Positions 5,897-12,319 of a stretch of DNA of 12,319 nucleotides are shown piece by piece. The position numbers were made by a program, and so were the translations under genes. The stretch is from positions 1-12,319 of the forward strand of contig JAICVE010000045.1 of assembly GCA_025935475.1 (NCBI GenBank), in the 5' to 3' direction. Each line of letters starts with the position of its first letter. Within the stretch, counting starts at the first letter, position 1. Source of the stretch: Nitrospira sp. (lineage in GTDB: Bacteria > Nitrospirota > Nitrospiria > Nitrospirales > Nitrospiraceae). Under the pieces are notes generated by a model. It was not told where the DNA came from, searched no databases, and saw nothing but the letters and a program-made list of their open reading frames with translations.

Positions 5897-6331
5897 ATGA
5901 AAGCGAGGGTATTGGTCCTGGTGCTCGTGGTCATCGTTGGTCTCACAGGCTGTGCGAAAAAGGGGAGGCCGCTTGTGCCACTGGCGCTGGACCGCGGTGC
6001 GACGCCGCAGGCTGTGACGTTGACGGAGCAGGGAACACAAGCCTATCAAACCAAACAGTTCGACGCGGCAAAGCAGTATTTTTCGCAAGCGGTGGCGGCC
6101 GATCCGCAGTCCGGGCAGACCCATTACAACTATGCGCTAGCGCTCAATGCGTTGGGCGATGTCGATGAAGCGAGACAACATTTCATCGAGGCGGCCAACC
6201 TGGCCCCCGGCGATAAGACGATTTGGGATTCGCCCGCCCTCCATCAGTATGGCAATCCGCAGACGGAAAAGGTGACCAAAGAACACAGGACAACAAACAG
6301 CCGTCCGACGTTCGGCGGTGGGCCTCGGTAG
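5897..6331 (+). CDS. TPR-repeat lipoprotein
   Basis: 144 aa. ATG 5897 has GGGAGG 6 bases upstream and begins a lipoprotein signal MKARVLVLVLVVIVGLTGC with lipobox LTGC; C19 would be lipidated, anchoring the protein in the inner or outer membrane facing the periplasm. Residues about 42-71 and 75-105 are two TPR units (EQGTQAYQTKQFDAAKQYF; NYALALNALGDVDEARQHF), a protein-protein interaction scaffold. The last about 40 residues are polar and likely disordered. An in-frame TTG at 5870 would precede the signal peptide and is not credible. It sits 28 bases after DUF507 copy 2 and 11 bases before the peroxiredoxin start, so it is probably co-transcribed. Its partner cannot be deduced. Confidence 0.85.
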   Translation: MKARVLVLVLVVIVGLTGCAKKGRPLVPLALDRGATPQAVTLTEQGTQAYQTKQFDAAKQYFSQAVAADPQSGQTHYNYALALNALGDVDEARQHFIEAANLAPGDKTIWDSPALHQYGNPQTEKVTKEHRTTNSRPTFGGGPR

Positions 6332-6342
6332 AAAGAATCGCC

Positions 6343-6813
6343 ATGGCCAAAGAACTTGCAGTGGGAGACCCTGCGCCAGACTTGTCGCTGCCTGACCAGC
6401 AGGGCAAGCCGGTGACCTTGAAAAATTTTCGAGGAAAGCAGGTCGTGCTGTACTTCTACCCCAAGGATGACACGCCGGGCTGCACCAAGGAGTCGTGCGA
6501 ATTTCGTGATGTGGAATCCCAGATTGTGAGAGCGGGCGGGGTCATCGTCGGCGTGAGTTTGGACGACAAGGAATCTCACCAGAAATTCATCAAGAAATTC
6601 GGGTTGCCTTTTCCGCTGTTGAGCGATGAGGACGCCGCCGTGTCCAAGACCTACGGCGTCTACAAAGAGAAAAATATGTACGGAAAGAAATACTGGGGGA
6701 TCGAGCGCAGCACTTTTGTCATTGATCCAAATGGCAAACTCAAGGCCATCTTCAGGAAAGTAAAAGTCGACGGGCATGTGGATGAAGTGTTGACAGCACT
6801 CCGGTCCTCCTAG
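6343..6813 (+). CDS. bcp: Thioredoxin-dependent peroxiredoxin, Bcp/PrxQ type
   Basis: 156 aa, the usual length of Bcp. It reduces hydrogen and organic peroxides in the cytoplasm using thioredoxin. The thioredoxin-fold AhpC/TSA domain fills the protein: LAVGDPAPDLSLPDQQG, LYFYPKDDTPGCTKESC with peroxidatic C47 and resolving C52 (spacing of four residues as in E. coli Bcp), GVSLDDKESHQKFIKKFGLPFPLLSD, and ERSTFVIDPNGKL. ATG 6343 is chosen for the correct N-terminus and a GAAAGAA purine stretch before it; a longer reading frame from 6223 overlaps the TPR lipoprotein. It lies 11 bases after that gene, and a gene for an exported degenerate HAD-like protein follows 42 bases later. Confidence 0.95.
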   Translation: MAKELAVGDPAPDLSLPDQQGKPVTLKNFRGKQVVLYFYPKDDTPGCTKESCEFRDVESQIVRAGGVIVGVSLDDKESHQKFIKKFGLPFPLLSDEDAAVSKTYGVYKEKNMYGKKYWGIERSTFVIDPNGKLKAIFRKVKVDGHVDEVLTALRSS

Positions 6814-6855
6814 CGCCACACCGCTCTGCCACCATCGACGTTTCGAATCCACACG

Positions 6856-7725
6856 ATGCAGTCCCGCCGCCGCATAGCCCACGCCACTTTCTTCCTGTTA
6901 CTCGGCCTCCATGTGTGCAGCGCCGGCGCCGTGAAGGGTGCAGACAAGGTTTCCGCGACGGTCCTGGTCAAGGACAGTCTCACGGCACCGAGGCAGGAGG
7001 CGACCATTGAAGCCAAACTGGTGGCGAAGGGGATTCTCCATGATTCGCCGTTGGGCGGAGAGCCTGTAGAACTTCTCGTGAATGGCGTGGCAGCGGCGAC
7101 CAGCATGACGGGTGGCGACGGCAGGGCGCTCCTGCCGTTCATTCCGACCGGCAAGGGCATCGTTCCCGTCCAGGTGCGTGTGGGAGGGAGCCCCCGTGTA
7201 TCGGCCGCGGAAGCCCATGCCAATCTGGTGGTATGGGAGCGGCGCACTCCCGTGCTCGTGGTCGAGCTGTCGTCGCTGATCGAAGTCGCTCGCTCTGAAG
7301 GACCGTTGTCTGGCATCGGCTCCGGTCTCCAGCAGGATCTGAAGCCAATGCCCGATGCTGCCGAGGAACTGGCCAAGCTGAGCCAGTTTTATTACGGAAT
7401 CATGTACGTCGCAACGGTGCCTTCGGGCGCCGACGCATTTGCGATCAACACTGACGCGAGGAACTGGCTTGCCACGCACAAATGTCCTCCTGGTTTCGTC
7501 CTGACGCTTTCCCGTGGGGAAGACGCGTTGGGGACGAAGATCGATGAACTCCACGAGGCGGGGTGGAAGTCCGTCAAGACCGGAATCGGTCGCTCGAAAG
7601 TCTTCATCGAAACATTTCTTCGCCGCCGTCTCGAGGCGATCATGATTATTGACTCTGCCAATGGCGACGCACCCAGAAAGGCCAAGGTGGCGAAGGATTG
7701 GAAAGACGTGCGAAAGAAGTTGTAG
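6856..7725 (+). CDS. Exported protein with Ig-like domain and degenerate HAD (APP1/LNS2-like) domain
   Basis: 289 aa. The N-terminus is a signal peptide (RRR, then ATFFLLLGLHVCSAGAVKG; cleavage about 25-29). Residues about 32-128 are beta-rich with an Ig-like or macroglobulin-like character (ATIEAKLVAKG, EPVELLVNG, TGGDGRALLPF). From about 132 the pattern resembles the HAD-type domain of APP1/LNS2 phosphatases: a hydrophobic strand then ELSSLIE where the catalytic DxDxT should be, ATVPSGADAFAINTDARNWLATHKCPPGFVLTL like the SxSPW...FL...FPxG segment, and IMIIDSANGD like the final acidic motif. Both catalytic aspartates are absent (E137, S139), so phosphatase activity is unlikely. The HAD assignment is inference from weak similarity. 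There is no Shine-Dalgarno sequence; ATG 6856 is chosen because it begins the signal peptide. It may act as an envelope binding protein. Confidence 0.6.
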   Translation: MQSRRRIAHATFFLLLGLHVCSAGAVKGADKVSATVLVKDSLTAPRQEATIEAKLVAKGILHDSPLGGEPVELLVNGVAAATSMTGGDGRALLPFIPTGKGIVPVQVRVGGSPRVSAAEAHANLVVWERRTPVLVVELSSLIEVARSEGPLSGIGSGLQQDLKPMPDAAEELAKLSQFYYGIMYVATVPSGADAFAINTDARNWLATHKCPPGFVLTLSRGEDALGTKIDELHEAGWKSVKTGIGRSKVFIETFLRRRLEAIMIIDSANGDAPRKAKVAKDWKDVRKKL

Positions 7726-7826
7726 CGGGCAGCGACCTCTCCCAGCCCAGCGGTGTCGGTTTCTTCCTTTTATTCGACACTTTCCTCTATGATAAGAGCC
7801 GTCACACCCCCTGAGGCTTCTTGTCC
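7726..7826 (+). promoter_or_regulatory. Spacer before radA with weak promoter candidate
   Basis: The 101-base spacer contains a T-rich stretch (about 7769-7783) that might terminate the upstream transcript, and TATGAT at 7788-7793, a fair -10 box 33 bases before the radA ATG. No convincing -35 is seen 16-18 bases upstream. TGAGG at 7812-7816 is the likely radA ribosome binding site. Confidence 0.25.
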
Positions 7827-9188
7827 ATGAAAGCGAAGTCCGTCTTTTCCTGCCAGTCCTGCGGACACCAATCTCCACGGTGGTTGGGGCGCTGCCCCGA
7901 TTGCGGCGGCTGGAACACCATGAAGGAAGAGCGTCAGGCCGCTACCGGCAAAGGACGTCCGGTTGCCCTCAAGACCTTGCAGGCAAAGCCGACCCCGATT
8001 GCAGAGATCGAAGTCATCGGTGAAGACCGTCGGCTGACCCGTATCGGTGAGTTCGACCGTGTGCTGGGTGGAGGTGTGATTCCTGGCGCCGTGATCTTGA
8101 TCGGAGGAGACCCGGGAATCGGAAAGACAACCCTGCTGTTGCAGGCATTGCCCCGCCTTGCCTCAAGCACAGAGCCGGTCCTGTATGTGTCGGGTGAAGA
8201 GTCGCCCAGGCAGATCAAGATGCGGGGACAGCGGCTGGGGGTTGAACATCCGCATTTGCTCATTCTGGCCGAAACGTCGCTCGAAGAAATCTTGAAAGCC
8301 GTCCAGGCGATACAGCCGGCGGCCATCGTGGTCGATTCCATCCAGACGGTCTACACGGAGCAATTAACCTCGGCGCCAGGCAGCATCAGTCAGGTGCAGG
8401 AAGTGTCGGGACAACTCATGTGGTTCGCCAAGCGGGCTGGCATCCCGGTGTTTATCATCGGACACGTGACCAAGGAAGGGGCCATTGCAGGCCCGCGCTT
8501 GCTGGAGCACATTGTCGACACCGTGCTGTATTTTGAAGGCGACAAGGGACACAGCTATCGCATTCTGCGCGCCGTCAAAAACCGTTTCGGGTCCACCAAT
8601 GAGATCGGTGTGTTCGAGATGAAAGAATCCGGTCTCGAAGAAGTCGCCAATCCGTCTCAGTTGTTCTTAGGCGAGCGCCCGCAGCGGAGCACGGGCTCGG
8701 TTGTCGTGTCCAGTCTCGAAGGCTCGCGACCTATCCTTGTCGAGTTGCAGGCGCTGGTCTCGGCGACAAGCTATGCGATGCCCAAGCGGATGGCCAATGG
8801 CGTGGACTTGAACCGGGTGTCGTTGCTGTTGGCCGTCATGGAAAAGCGGTTGGGCATGCACCTGTCGGGTCAAGACGTTTATGTGAACGTGGTGGGCGGC
8901 ATGAGCATCGACGAGCCTGCGATCGATTTGGGAATCGTCGCTGCCGTGACGTCGAGCTTACGCGAAGTGGCGGTAGAACCGGGGTTGCTGGTACTGGGAG
9001 AAGTGGGGCTAGGAGGGGAAGTCCGGGCCATCAGTCAGGCTGAATTGCGTATCCGTGAGGCCGCGAAGATGGGCTTCAAGCGTTGTCTCTTGCCGGAGCG
9101 GAATCTCGCGAAACTCGACGCCATCGAGGGCATGGACCTGGTGGGAATCAGCGAAGTCGGGGAGGCATTGGATGTGGTATTGGCGTAA
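7827..9188 (+). CDS. radA: DNA repair protein RadA (Sms)
   Basis: 453 aa, normal for RadA. It is a RecA-like ATPase that promotes branch migration and processing of recombination intermediates in the cytoplasm. All parts are present: a C4 zinc finger (C9, C12, C23, C26 in SCQSCGHQSPRWLGRCPDC), Walker A GGDPGIGKTT (93-102), Walker B IVVDS (167-171), the RadA-specific KNRFG motif (251-255), and a C-terminal Lon-protease-like domain from about 285 (YVNVVGGMSIDEPAIDLGI). ATG 7827 has TGAGG 10 bases upstream; the in-frame TTG at 7821 would add only two residues and is less likely. The last 17 bases overlap the start of the following lipoprotein gene, so the two are translated from one message. Confidence 0.98.
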   Translation: MKAKSVFSCQSCGHQSPRWLGRCPDCGGWNTMKEERQAATGKGRPVALKTLQAKPTPIAEIEVIGEDRRLTRIGEFDRVLGGGVIPGAVILIGGDPGIGKTTLLLQALPRLASSTEPVLYVSGEESPRQIKMRGQRLGVEHPHLLILAETSLEEILKAVQAIQPAAIVVDSIQTVYTEQLTSAPGSISQVQEVSGQLMWFAKRAGIPVFIIGHVTKEGAIAGPRLLEHIVDTVLYFEGDKGHSYRILRAVKNRFGSTNEIGVFEMKESGLEEVANPSQLFLGERPQRSTGSVVVSSLEGSRPILVELQALVSATSYAMPKRMANGVDLNRVSLLLAVMEKRLGMHLSGQDVYVNVVGGMSIDEPAIDLGIVAAVTSSLREVAVEPGLLVLGEVGLGGEVRAISQAELRIREAAKMGFKRCLLPERNLAKLDAIEGMDLVGISEVGEALDVVLA

Positions 9189-10005
9189 ACCGCCGACGGG
9201 GCGCGTTCCGAGCCTCTGGCATCTTCTCGTGTGGGGTGTGCTCATCGCCGGCTGTGCGACCTCCGTGCCGCAGGAAGATCTTCAGCTGAAACAGGCCACG
9301 GCGGAGGAGTTGACGGCCTTGCTCCGCCAACGTGAATCAGCCATTCAGACGATGAAAGGTCTCTTCAGCGCGAAAGTCCGTGGCGGGATCATCCCGATTG
9401 CGACCCGGGTCGAAGGGACCGTGTATTATCGACGTCCGAATGCCATGCGGCTCCGTGGTTTCACGGCCATTGGCAGCGAGTTGTTTGAATTCGTTCAAGC
9501 AGACGATCAGTTCACTTTACGCCTTCCCACGATGGGGCGGGTGCTCACCGGACATCCTGCCGACATGAGCGAAATGGGCAAACTGGCGCGCCCCTTCCAA
9601 TTGAGTGTGTGGGCGATGCGGGGGGTGCTTGGAACCGGCACGATCGGCGTCAACGAAACGGCTCAGGTGGCCGAGGATGGGGATCACTACCGTCTCGAGA
9701 TCTCCAGCCCTGCGCCCAATGGCGGATCACTCGTCCACCGACGGCTCTGGTTCGACCGGCAGACTTTCTTAGTTGTAAAAGAGGATCGTTTGACGGACAC
9801 CGGCGAGATCGACGCCATCATCCAATATGAAGATTTCCGTGCGGTGGGTGAATCGGCCGATCTCTCGCTCGTTCCTGACGGCCGCATGCTGCGCCCCTTC
9901 AAGATCTTGCTGGAAGATGGGCGAGGGGAGGGAAGCGTCCAGGTGACGTTTCACGAGTTGATCCCGAATACCACCCTCAAGCCGAGCGAACTCGCACAAG
10001 GATAA
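9172..10005 (+). CDS. LolA/LolB/DUF4292-like outer-membrane lipoprotein
   Basis: 277 aa. ATG 9172 lies inside the end of radA and is preceded by GGGGAGG with 6-base spacing, which fixes the start; the frame open from 9055 is a shadow of radA. Residues 1-28 are a lipoprotein signal (positive charges, then LWHLLVWGVLIAGC, lipobox IAGC, lipidated C28). The mature part starts with a helix (EELTALLRQRESAIQTMKG), continues LFSAKVRGG, EGTVYYRRPNAMRLRG and FEFVQADDQFTLRLP, and later has RLWFDRQTFLVVKEDRLTDTG. This is the half-barrel layout of LolA, LolB and DUF4292 lipoproteins, which carry or insert lipid-modified proteins or other hydrophobic ligands. The exact family and ligand cannot be assigned by reading alone. 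It is translationally coupled to radA. Confidence 0.8.
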   Translation: MWYWRKPPTGRVPSLWHLLVWGVLIAGCATSVPQEDLQLKQATAEELTALLRQRESAIQTMKGLFSAKVRGGIIPIATRVEGTVYYRRPNAMRLRGFTAIGSELFEFVQADDQFTLRLPTMGRVLTGHPADMSEMGKLARPFQLSVWAMRGVLGTGTIGVNETAQVAEDGDHYRLEISSPAPNGGSLVHRRLWFDRQTFLVVKEDRLTDTGEIDAIIQYEDFRAVGESADLSLVPDGRMLRPFKILLEDGRGEGSVQVTFHELIPNTTLKPSELAQG

Positions 10006-10048
10006 CCGCCTCGTACCGGCGCGTCCTCAGTTCGCATCTCAAGGCCCT

Positions 10049-10187
10049 CGGGAAAAGGGCGCGTCTCGGCGCGCCCAGGGTTGGGTGGGTGAAATGCGGG
10101 AAAAGGCGCGTCTCGGGTGATCGATTGCAAAGCAATCGGTGGGTCGGGCGGGTGAAAAACAGACGCCCAGGGTTGGGTAGGTGAAAT
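10049..10187 (+). repeat. Composite imperfect repeat in the radA-lipoprotein/tsaB spacer
   Basis: Two units share both ends. The left parts, 10049-10069 and 10097-10116, are nearly identical (CGGGAAAAGGCGCGTCTCGG, one G more in the first). The right parts, 10072-10095 and 10164-10187, match at 23 of 24 positions. In unit 1 the parts are 2 bases apart and form a perfect 7-bp GC-only hairpin (10057-10063 with 10070-10076). In unit 2 they are separated by 47 bases holding a 7-bp hairpin with AAA loop (10122-10138) and a third copy of the GTYGGGYRGGTGAAAW motif. The motif copies are at 10080-10095, 10143-10158 and 10172-10187. The last copy supplies TAGGTG, the only plausible tsaB ribosome binding site. 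No gene is present in the 10006-10193 spacer. Confidence 0.75.
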
Positions 10188-10193
10188 CACATC

Positions 10194-10976
10194 ATGAAGG
10201 TGCTTGCAGTCGAAACCGCAACGGCCTGGCAAAGCGTCGCCATTCTGAGCGGAGAACGCGTACTTGCCCGTTGTGACCAGGCTGCGGCCGGCTCCCATGC
10301 TCGCCTGCTATTGCCCGCCATCGACCGAGTCTTGTCAGATGCTGGCGTCGTACCGCAAAAATTGGACGGGCTTGTCGTGTCCATCGGGCCGGGATCCTTC
10401 ACCGGGCTGCGAGTCGGGCTCTCTGTCGTGCTCGGCATCCGCACGATCACGCAGGTGCCCCTGGTTGTCGTACCGACCCTCGAAGGGATGGCGTGGAACT
10501 TGCGCGATGCGACCATGCCAGTCTGTCCAGTCATCAATAGCCGTCGCGGCGAAGTGTATTGGGCGCTGTTTCAATGGCGAGGAAGCGATCACCTCGAGCG
10601 GCTCGTGTCGGAGCAGGTCGGTACCGCCAAAGCGTTGGGAGAACAACTCAGCGGACCCGTGATCGTGTATGGCGAAGGATGGGAGACGGAGAAGACGGCC
10701 ATCAAGGCAGCCGTCGGAACCGCCGTCATCACGGAAGCCGCCGACCAGATGAGACCGTCGGCTGTGTCGGTCGGCTTGGCGGGACTGCTGCGCCTGTCTC
10801 GTGGCGATCGGGCCGGGCTGGGAATCAGTCCACTGTACATTCAGCGCCCTGAAGCTGAACTTAAATATGAACAGTCCGGAGGAATCTCACCCGTGGCAAG
10901 GCGGCAGGAAAAGCTCGCGCGAAAGCTCAAAAGCCGTCTGGACAAGAAGCCGGATCGCAACAGGCGGAAGGCATGA
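10194..10976 (+). CDS. tsaB: tRNA threonylcarbamoyladenosine synthesis protein TsaB
   Basis: 260 aa. TsaB is the ASKHA-fold partner of TsaD in making t6A at position 37 of ANN-decoding tRNAs in the cytoplasm; TsaD, TsaE and TsaC are not in this window. Diagnostic segments are MKVLAVETA at the N-terminus, SHARLLLPAIDRVL, the strong signature SIGPGSFTGLRVGLS (about residues 63-77), VINSRRGEVYWALF, and the closing PLYIQRPEAELK. The last about 25 residues form a very basic tail (RRQEKLARKLKSRLDKK) beyond the usual end, perhaps for tRNA or ribosome contact (inference). The start at 10194 gives the family N-terminus; the ribosome binding site TAGGTG lies 10 bases upstream within a repeat copy. The stop overlaps the rimI start as ATGA. 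Confidence 0.95.
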   Translation: MKVLAVETATAWQSVAILSGERVLARCDQAAAGSHARLLLPAIDRVLSDAGVVPQKLDGLVVSIGPGSFTGLRVGLSVVLGIRTITQVPLVVVPTLEGMAWNLRDATMPVCPVINSRRGEVYWALFQWRGSDHLERLVSEQVGTAKALGEQLSGPVIVYGEGWETEKTAIKAAVGTAVITEAADQMRPSAVSVGLAGLLRLSRGDRAGLGISPLYIQRPEAELKYEQSGGISPVARRQEKLARKLKSRLDKKPDRNRRKA

Positions 10977-11509
10977 CAGCGTGTAATTGGACCATAGAAC
11001 TCGCAACCCTCGAATCTCTTTCAGAAATTTTAAGGATAGAAGAAGCTTGCTTCTCGGCACCCTGGACGCGCAAAATGCTGGAAGCAGAGCTGAGCGGGAA
11101 TCCCTTCGCGCATTTTCTGGTGGCCAGGCACGAGGGAAGAACCGAGGTTTTGGCTGAGGCGATAGTCGGGTATCTTTGTTATTGGATTGTCTTCGAGGAA
11201 GTCCGGCTGATGAACCTGGCGGTCATCGAGTCGATGCGGCATCGCGGGATCGCCAGATCCCTGGTTTCCACCGCATTACAGACCGGAATCTCCCAAACCG
11301 CCCATCGTGCGGTTCTTGAAGTCCGGGCCTCGAACCAGGCCGCTCAACGGCTGTATGAGGGGTTCGGCTTTTCCCAAACGGCCATTCGGCCGAAGTATTA
11401 TGCCAATCCAGAGGAAGATGCCGTCCTTATGGAATTGGACCCGATTGTCGTCAGGCCTTCCGGTTCGCCGGTGTGCCGTGACGAGGGAGGATACCAGCCA
11501 CTGCAGTAG
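10973..11509 (+). CDS. rimI: GNAT N-acetyltransferase RimI (ribosomal protein S18 type)
   Basis: 178 aa. It transfers acetyl from acetyl-CoA to protein N-termini, with S18 the classic target. The GNAT fold is clear: IEEACFSAPWTRKMLEAEL near the start, NLAVIESMRHRGIARSLV with the R/Q-x-x-G-x-A acetyl-CoA loop (RHRGIA), and LEVRASNQAAQRLYEGFGF followed by IRPKYYANPEEDAVLMEL, the usual RimI ending. About 25 residues after the domain (VVRPSGSPVCRDEGGYQPLQ) are an uncharacterised tail. The gene overlaps tsaB by 4 bases, a common arrangement that implies coupling. Two GNAT-independent details remain open: the true substrate, and whether the tail is translated as read. A DUF465 gene follows 23 bases later. 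Confidence 0.92.
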   Translation: MTACNWTIELATLESLSEILRIEEACFSAPWTRKMLEAELSGNPFAHFLVARHEGRTEVLAEAIVGYLCYWIVFEEVRLMNLAVIESMRHRGIARSLVSTALQTGISQTAHRAVLEVRASNQAAQRLYEGFGFSQTAIRPKYYANPEEDAVLMELDPIVVRPSGSPVCRDEGGYQPLQ

Positions 11510-11532
11510 TCACTCAACCAGGAGGTACAACA

Positions 11533-11775
11533 ATGCTGACGGACAATGTGATCGTGGAGCGGCTCCGCCAATCGAACACAGAATTCCGCGAACTGGAAGA
11601 GTCCCACCATCGCCTCGATCTGGAATTGAATGAGTTGCAAAAACGCCACGTGTTGACGCCGGCGGAAGAATTAACCAAGAAGCAGATGCAGAAGGAGAAA
11701 CTCGCGAAGAAAGACAAGATGGCGGAGTTGATCCGCGTTTATCGCGATCACGATTCGCACGCCACCGCCCATTGA
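11533..11775 (+). CDS. DUF465 (YdcH-like) small coiled-coil protein
   Basis: 80 aa, with a strong AGGAGGT ribosome binding site 6 bases upstream of ATG 11533. The protein is almost wholly helical and highly charged: RLRQSNTEFRELEESHHRLDLEL, then the DUF465 hallmark LTPAEELTKKQMQKEKLAKKDKMAELI. A coiled coil over about residues 5-70 is likely. The family is widespread in proteobacteria and related phyla with no firmly known function. Its stop TGA (11773-11775) lies immediately before the tatC translation region and contributes bases to a possible tatC ribosome binding site. Confidence 0.87.
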   Translation: MLTDNVIVERLRQSNTEFRELEESHHRLDLELNELQKRHVLTPAEELTKKQMQKEKLAKKDKMAELIRVYRDHDSHATAH

Positions 11776-11820
11776 GGAGCGTCATTGTGGGCCCGACTGG
11801 CCGTCACTGGAACGCCGTTC

Positions 11821-12319
11821 ATGCCGCCGATCATCAATCCGCTGGCCGCACACATTCAGACCATCAAACGGCGCTTGATTATCATCGGAGCGACGGTGCT
11901 CGTGTCGTTGATGGTGGCCTTCACCTATTCGGCCGAGATGGTGGCATGGTTGAATCGTCCCTTCCCCAATCCTCTGGTGTTCTACGGCCCGACGGAAGCG
12001 CTATTCGCCTCGATCAAGGTCTCGTTCCTTGCGGCGGTGCTGGTCAGCCTGCCGGTCGTGTTCTATCAGTTCTGGAAGTTTGTGCAACCAGCGCTGCTCC
12101 CCAGGGAGCAGCGCTGGGGCATCCCGCTGATCCTGCTTGCCGGGGCGCTCTTCGGACTCGGCCTGTTGTTTTGTAACCTCGTCATCCTGCCGCTCGTCAT
12201 CGATTTCTTCGTCAGCTTCGGCATGGATCGCGATATTACGCCCGAGCTGAGCGTCGGCACGTACATCGATTTCAACGTCAAGTTTCTGCTGACGTTCGGG
12301 TGTGCGTTCGAACTGCCCC
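11821..12319 (+). CDS. tatC: Sec-independent protein translocase subunit TatC (partial, C-terminus beyond window)
   Basis: 166 codons to the edge with no stop. TatC is the multi-spanning inner-membrane receptor that binds twin-arginine signal peptides. Visible are TM1 (RRLIIIGATVLVSLMVAF), the first periplasmic loop with LNRPFPNPLVFYGPTEALFASIK, TM2 (VSFLAAVLVSLPVVFYQFWKF), the cytoplasmic QPALLPREQRWG containing the conserved Glu of the signal-peptide site, TM3 (PLILLAGALFGLGLLF), and the family signature FELP at the window end. The usual HLxELR near the N-terminus reads HIQTIK here. ATG 11821 puts H11 at the normal distance, but its ribosome binding site is weak; an in-frame TTG at 11785 has AGGAG (11775-11779) 5 bases upstream and would add 12 residues. 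No tatA/tatB is adjacent in the visible part. Confidence 0.93.
   Translation, partial: MPPIINPLAAHIQTIKRRLIIIGATVLVSLMVAFTYSAEMVAWLNRPFPNPLVFYGPTEALFASIKVSFLAAVLVSLPVVFYQFWKFVQPALLPREQRWGIPLILLAGALFGLGLLFCNLVILPLVIDFFVSFGMDRDITPELSVGTYIDFNVKFLLTFGCAFELP

Noticed and set aside
6244..6882. Minus-strand open frame of 212 codons
   Set aside because: It lies antisense to the clearly real bcp gene and has no recognisable domain.
6898..7878. Minus-strand open frame of 326 codons opposite the HAD-like gene
   Set aside because: It overlaps the radA start, has an Arg-rich low-quality translation and no ribosome binding site; it is a shadow of high-GC codon use on the other strand.
9055..9171. N-terminal extension of the DUF4292/LolA-like lipoprotein frame into radA
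   Set aside because: GGGGAGG and a lipoprotein signal peptide fix the start at 9172; the extension is an out-of-frame reading of radA.
10049..10187. Repeats before tsaB considered as a CRISPR array
   Set aside because: Units are imperfect, unevenly spaced, only two or three in number, and there are no cas genes; a dispersed hairpin element fits better.

Overview
The window is a 12.3 kb piece of a GC-rich bacterial chromosome densely packed with housekeeping and envelope genes. The gene set (two DUF507 proteins in tandem, a cyclophilin-like TM1367-type protein, RadA followed by a lipoprotein, TsaB-RimI, a DUF465 protein, TatC) and the many exported proteins fit a Gram-negative of the Nitrospirota/Nitrospira type. 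That placement is inference from gene content; there is no rRNA or other marker here to settle it. No tRNA, rRNA, CRISPR array, insertion sequence or phage gene is visible.

Layout. All genes left of about 4.8 kb are on the minus strand and all genes to the right are on the plus strand, so transcription diverges from a 54-base gap at 4799-4852. Reading leftwards from the gap: a YprB-like DEDDy exonuclease with an N-terminal helix-hairpin-helix, a PP2C protein phosphatase whose start overlaps it by ATGA, a secreted NTF2/SnoaL-like protein, and a secreted protein with the copper-ligand pattern of peptidylglycine/dopamine monooxygenases. A strong double hairpin follows, then a receiver-PAS signalling protein that runs off the left edge. 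Reading rightwards: a cyclophilin-like protein, two DUF507 proteins, a TPR lipoprotein, a Bcp-type peroxiredoxin and an exported protein with a degenerate HAD (APP1/LNS2-like) domain. After these come radA, a LolA/LolB/DUF4292-like lipoprotein overlapping radA, a repeat-rich 188-base spacer, tsaB, rimI (ATGA overlap), a DUF465 small coiled-coil protein, and tatC, which runs off the right edge.

How the genes fit together. tsaB and rimI are a widespread pair (tRNA t6A synthesis and N-terminal acetylation). RadA acts in recombination and branch migration. Bcp removes peroxides. The two lipoproteins, TatC and three signal-peptide proteins give the region an envelope flavour. The least ordinary part is the pair at 1184-3145: a predicted exported mono- or dicopper protein with all six PHM-type ligands, beside an exported NTF2-like partner. 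Smaller regulatory curiosities are a hairpin that could bring a distant Shine-Dalgarno sequence close to the start of the second DUF507 gene, interleaved divergent promoters predicting nearly leaderless mRNAs, and a composite repeat before tsaB whose last copy supplies the tsaB ribosome binding site.
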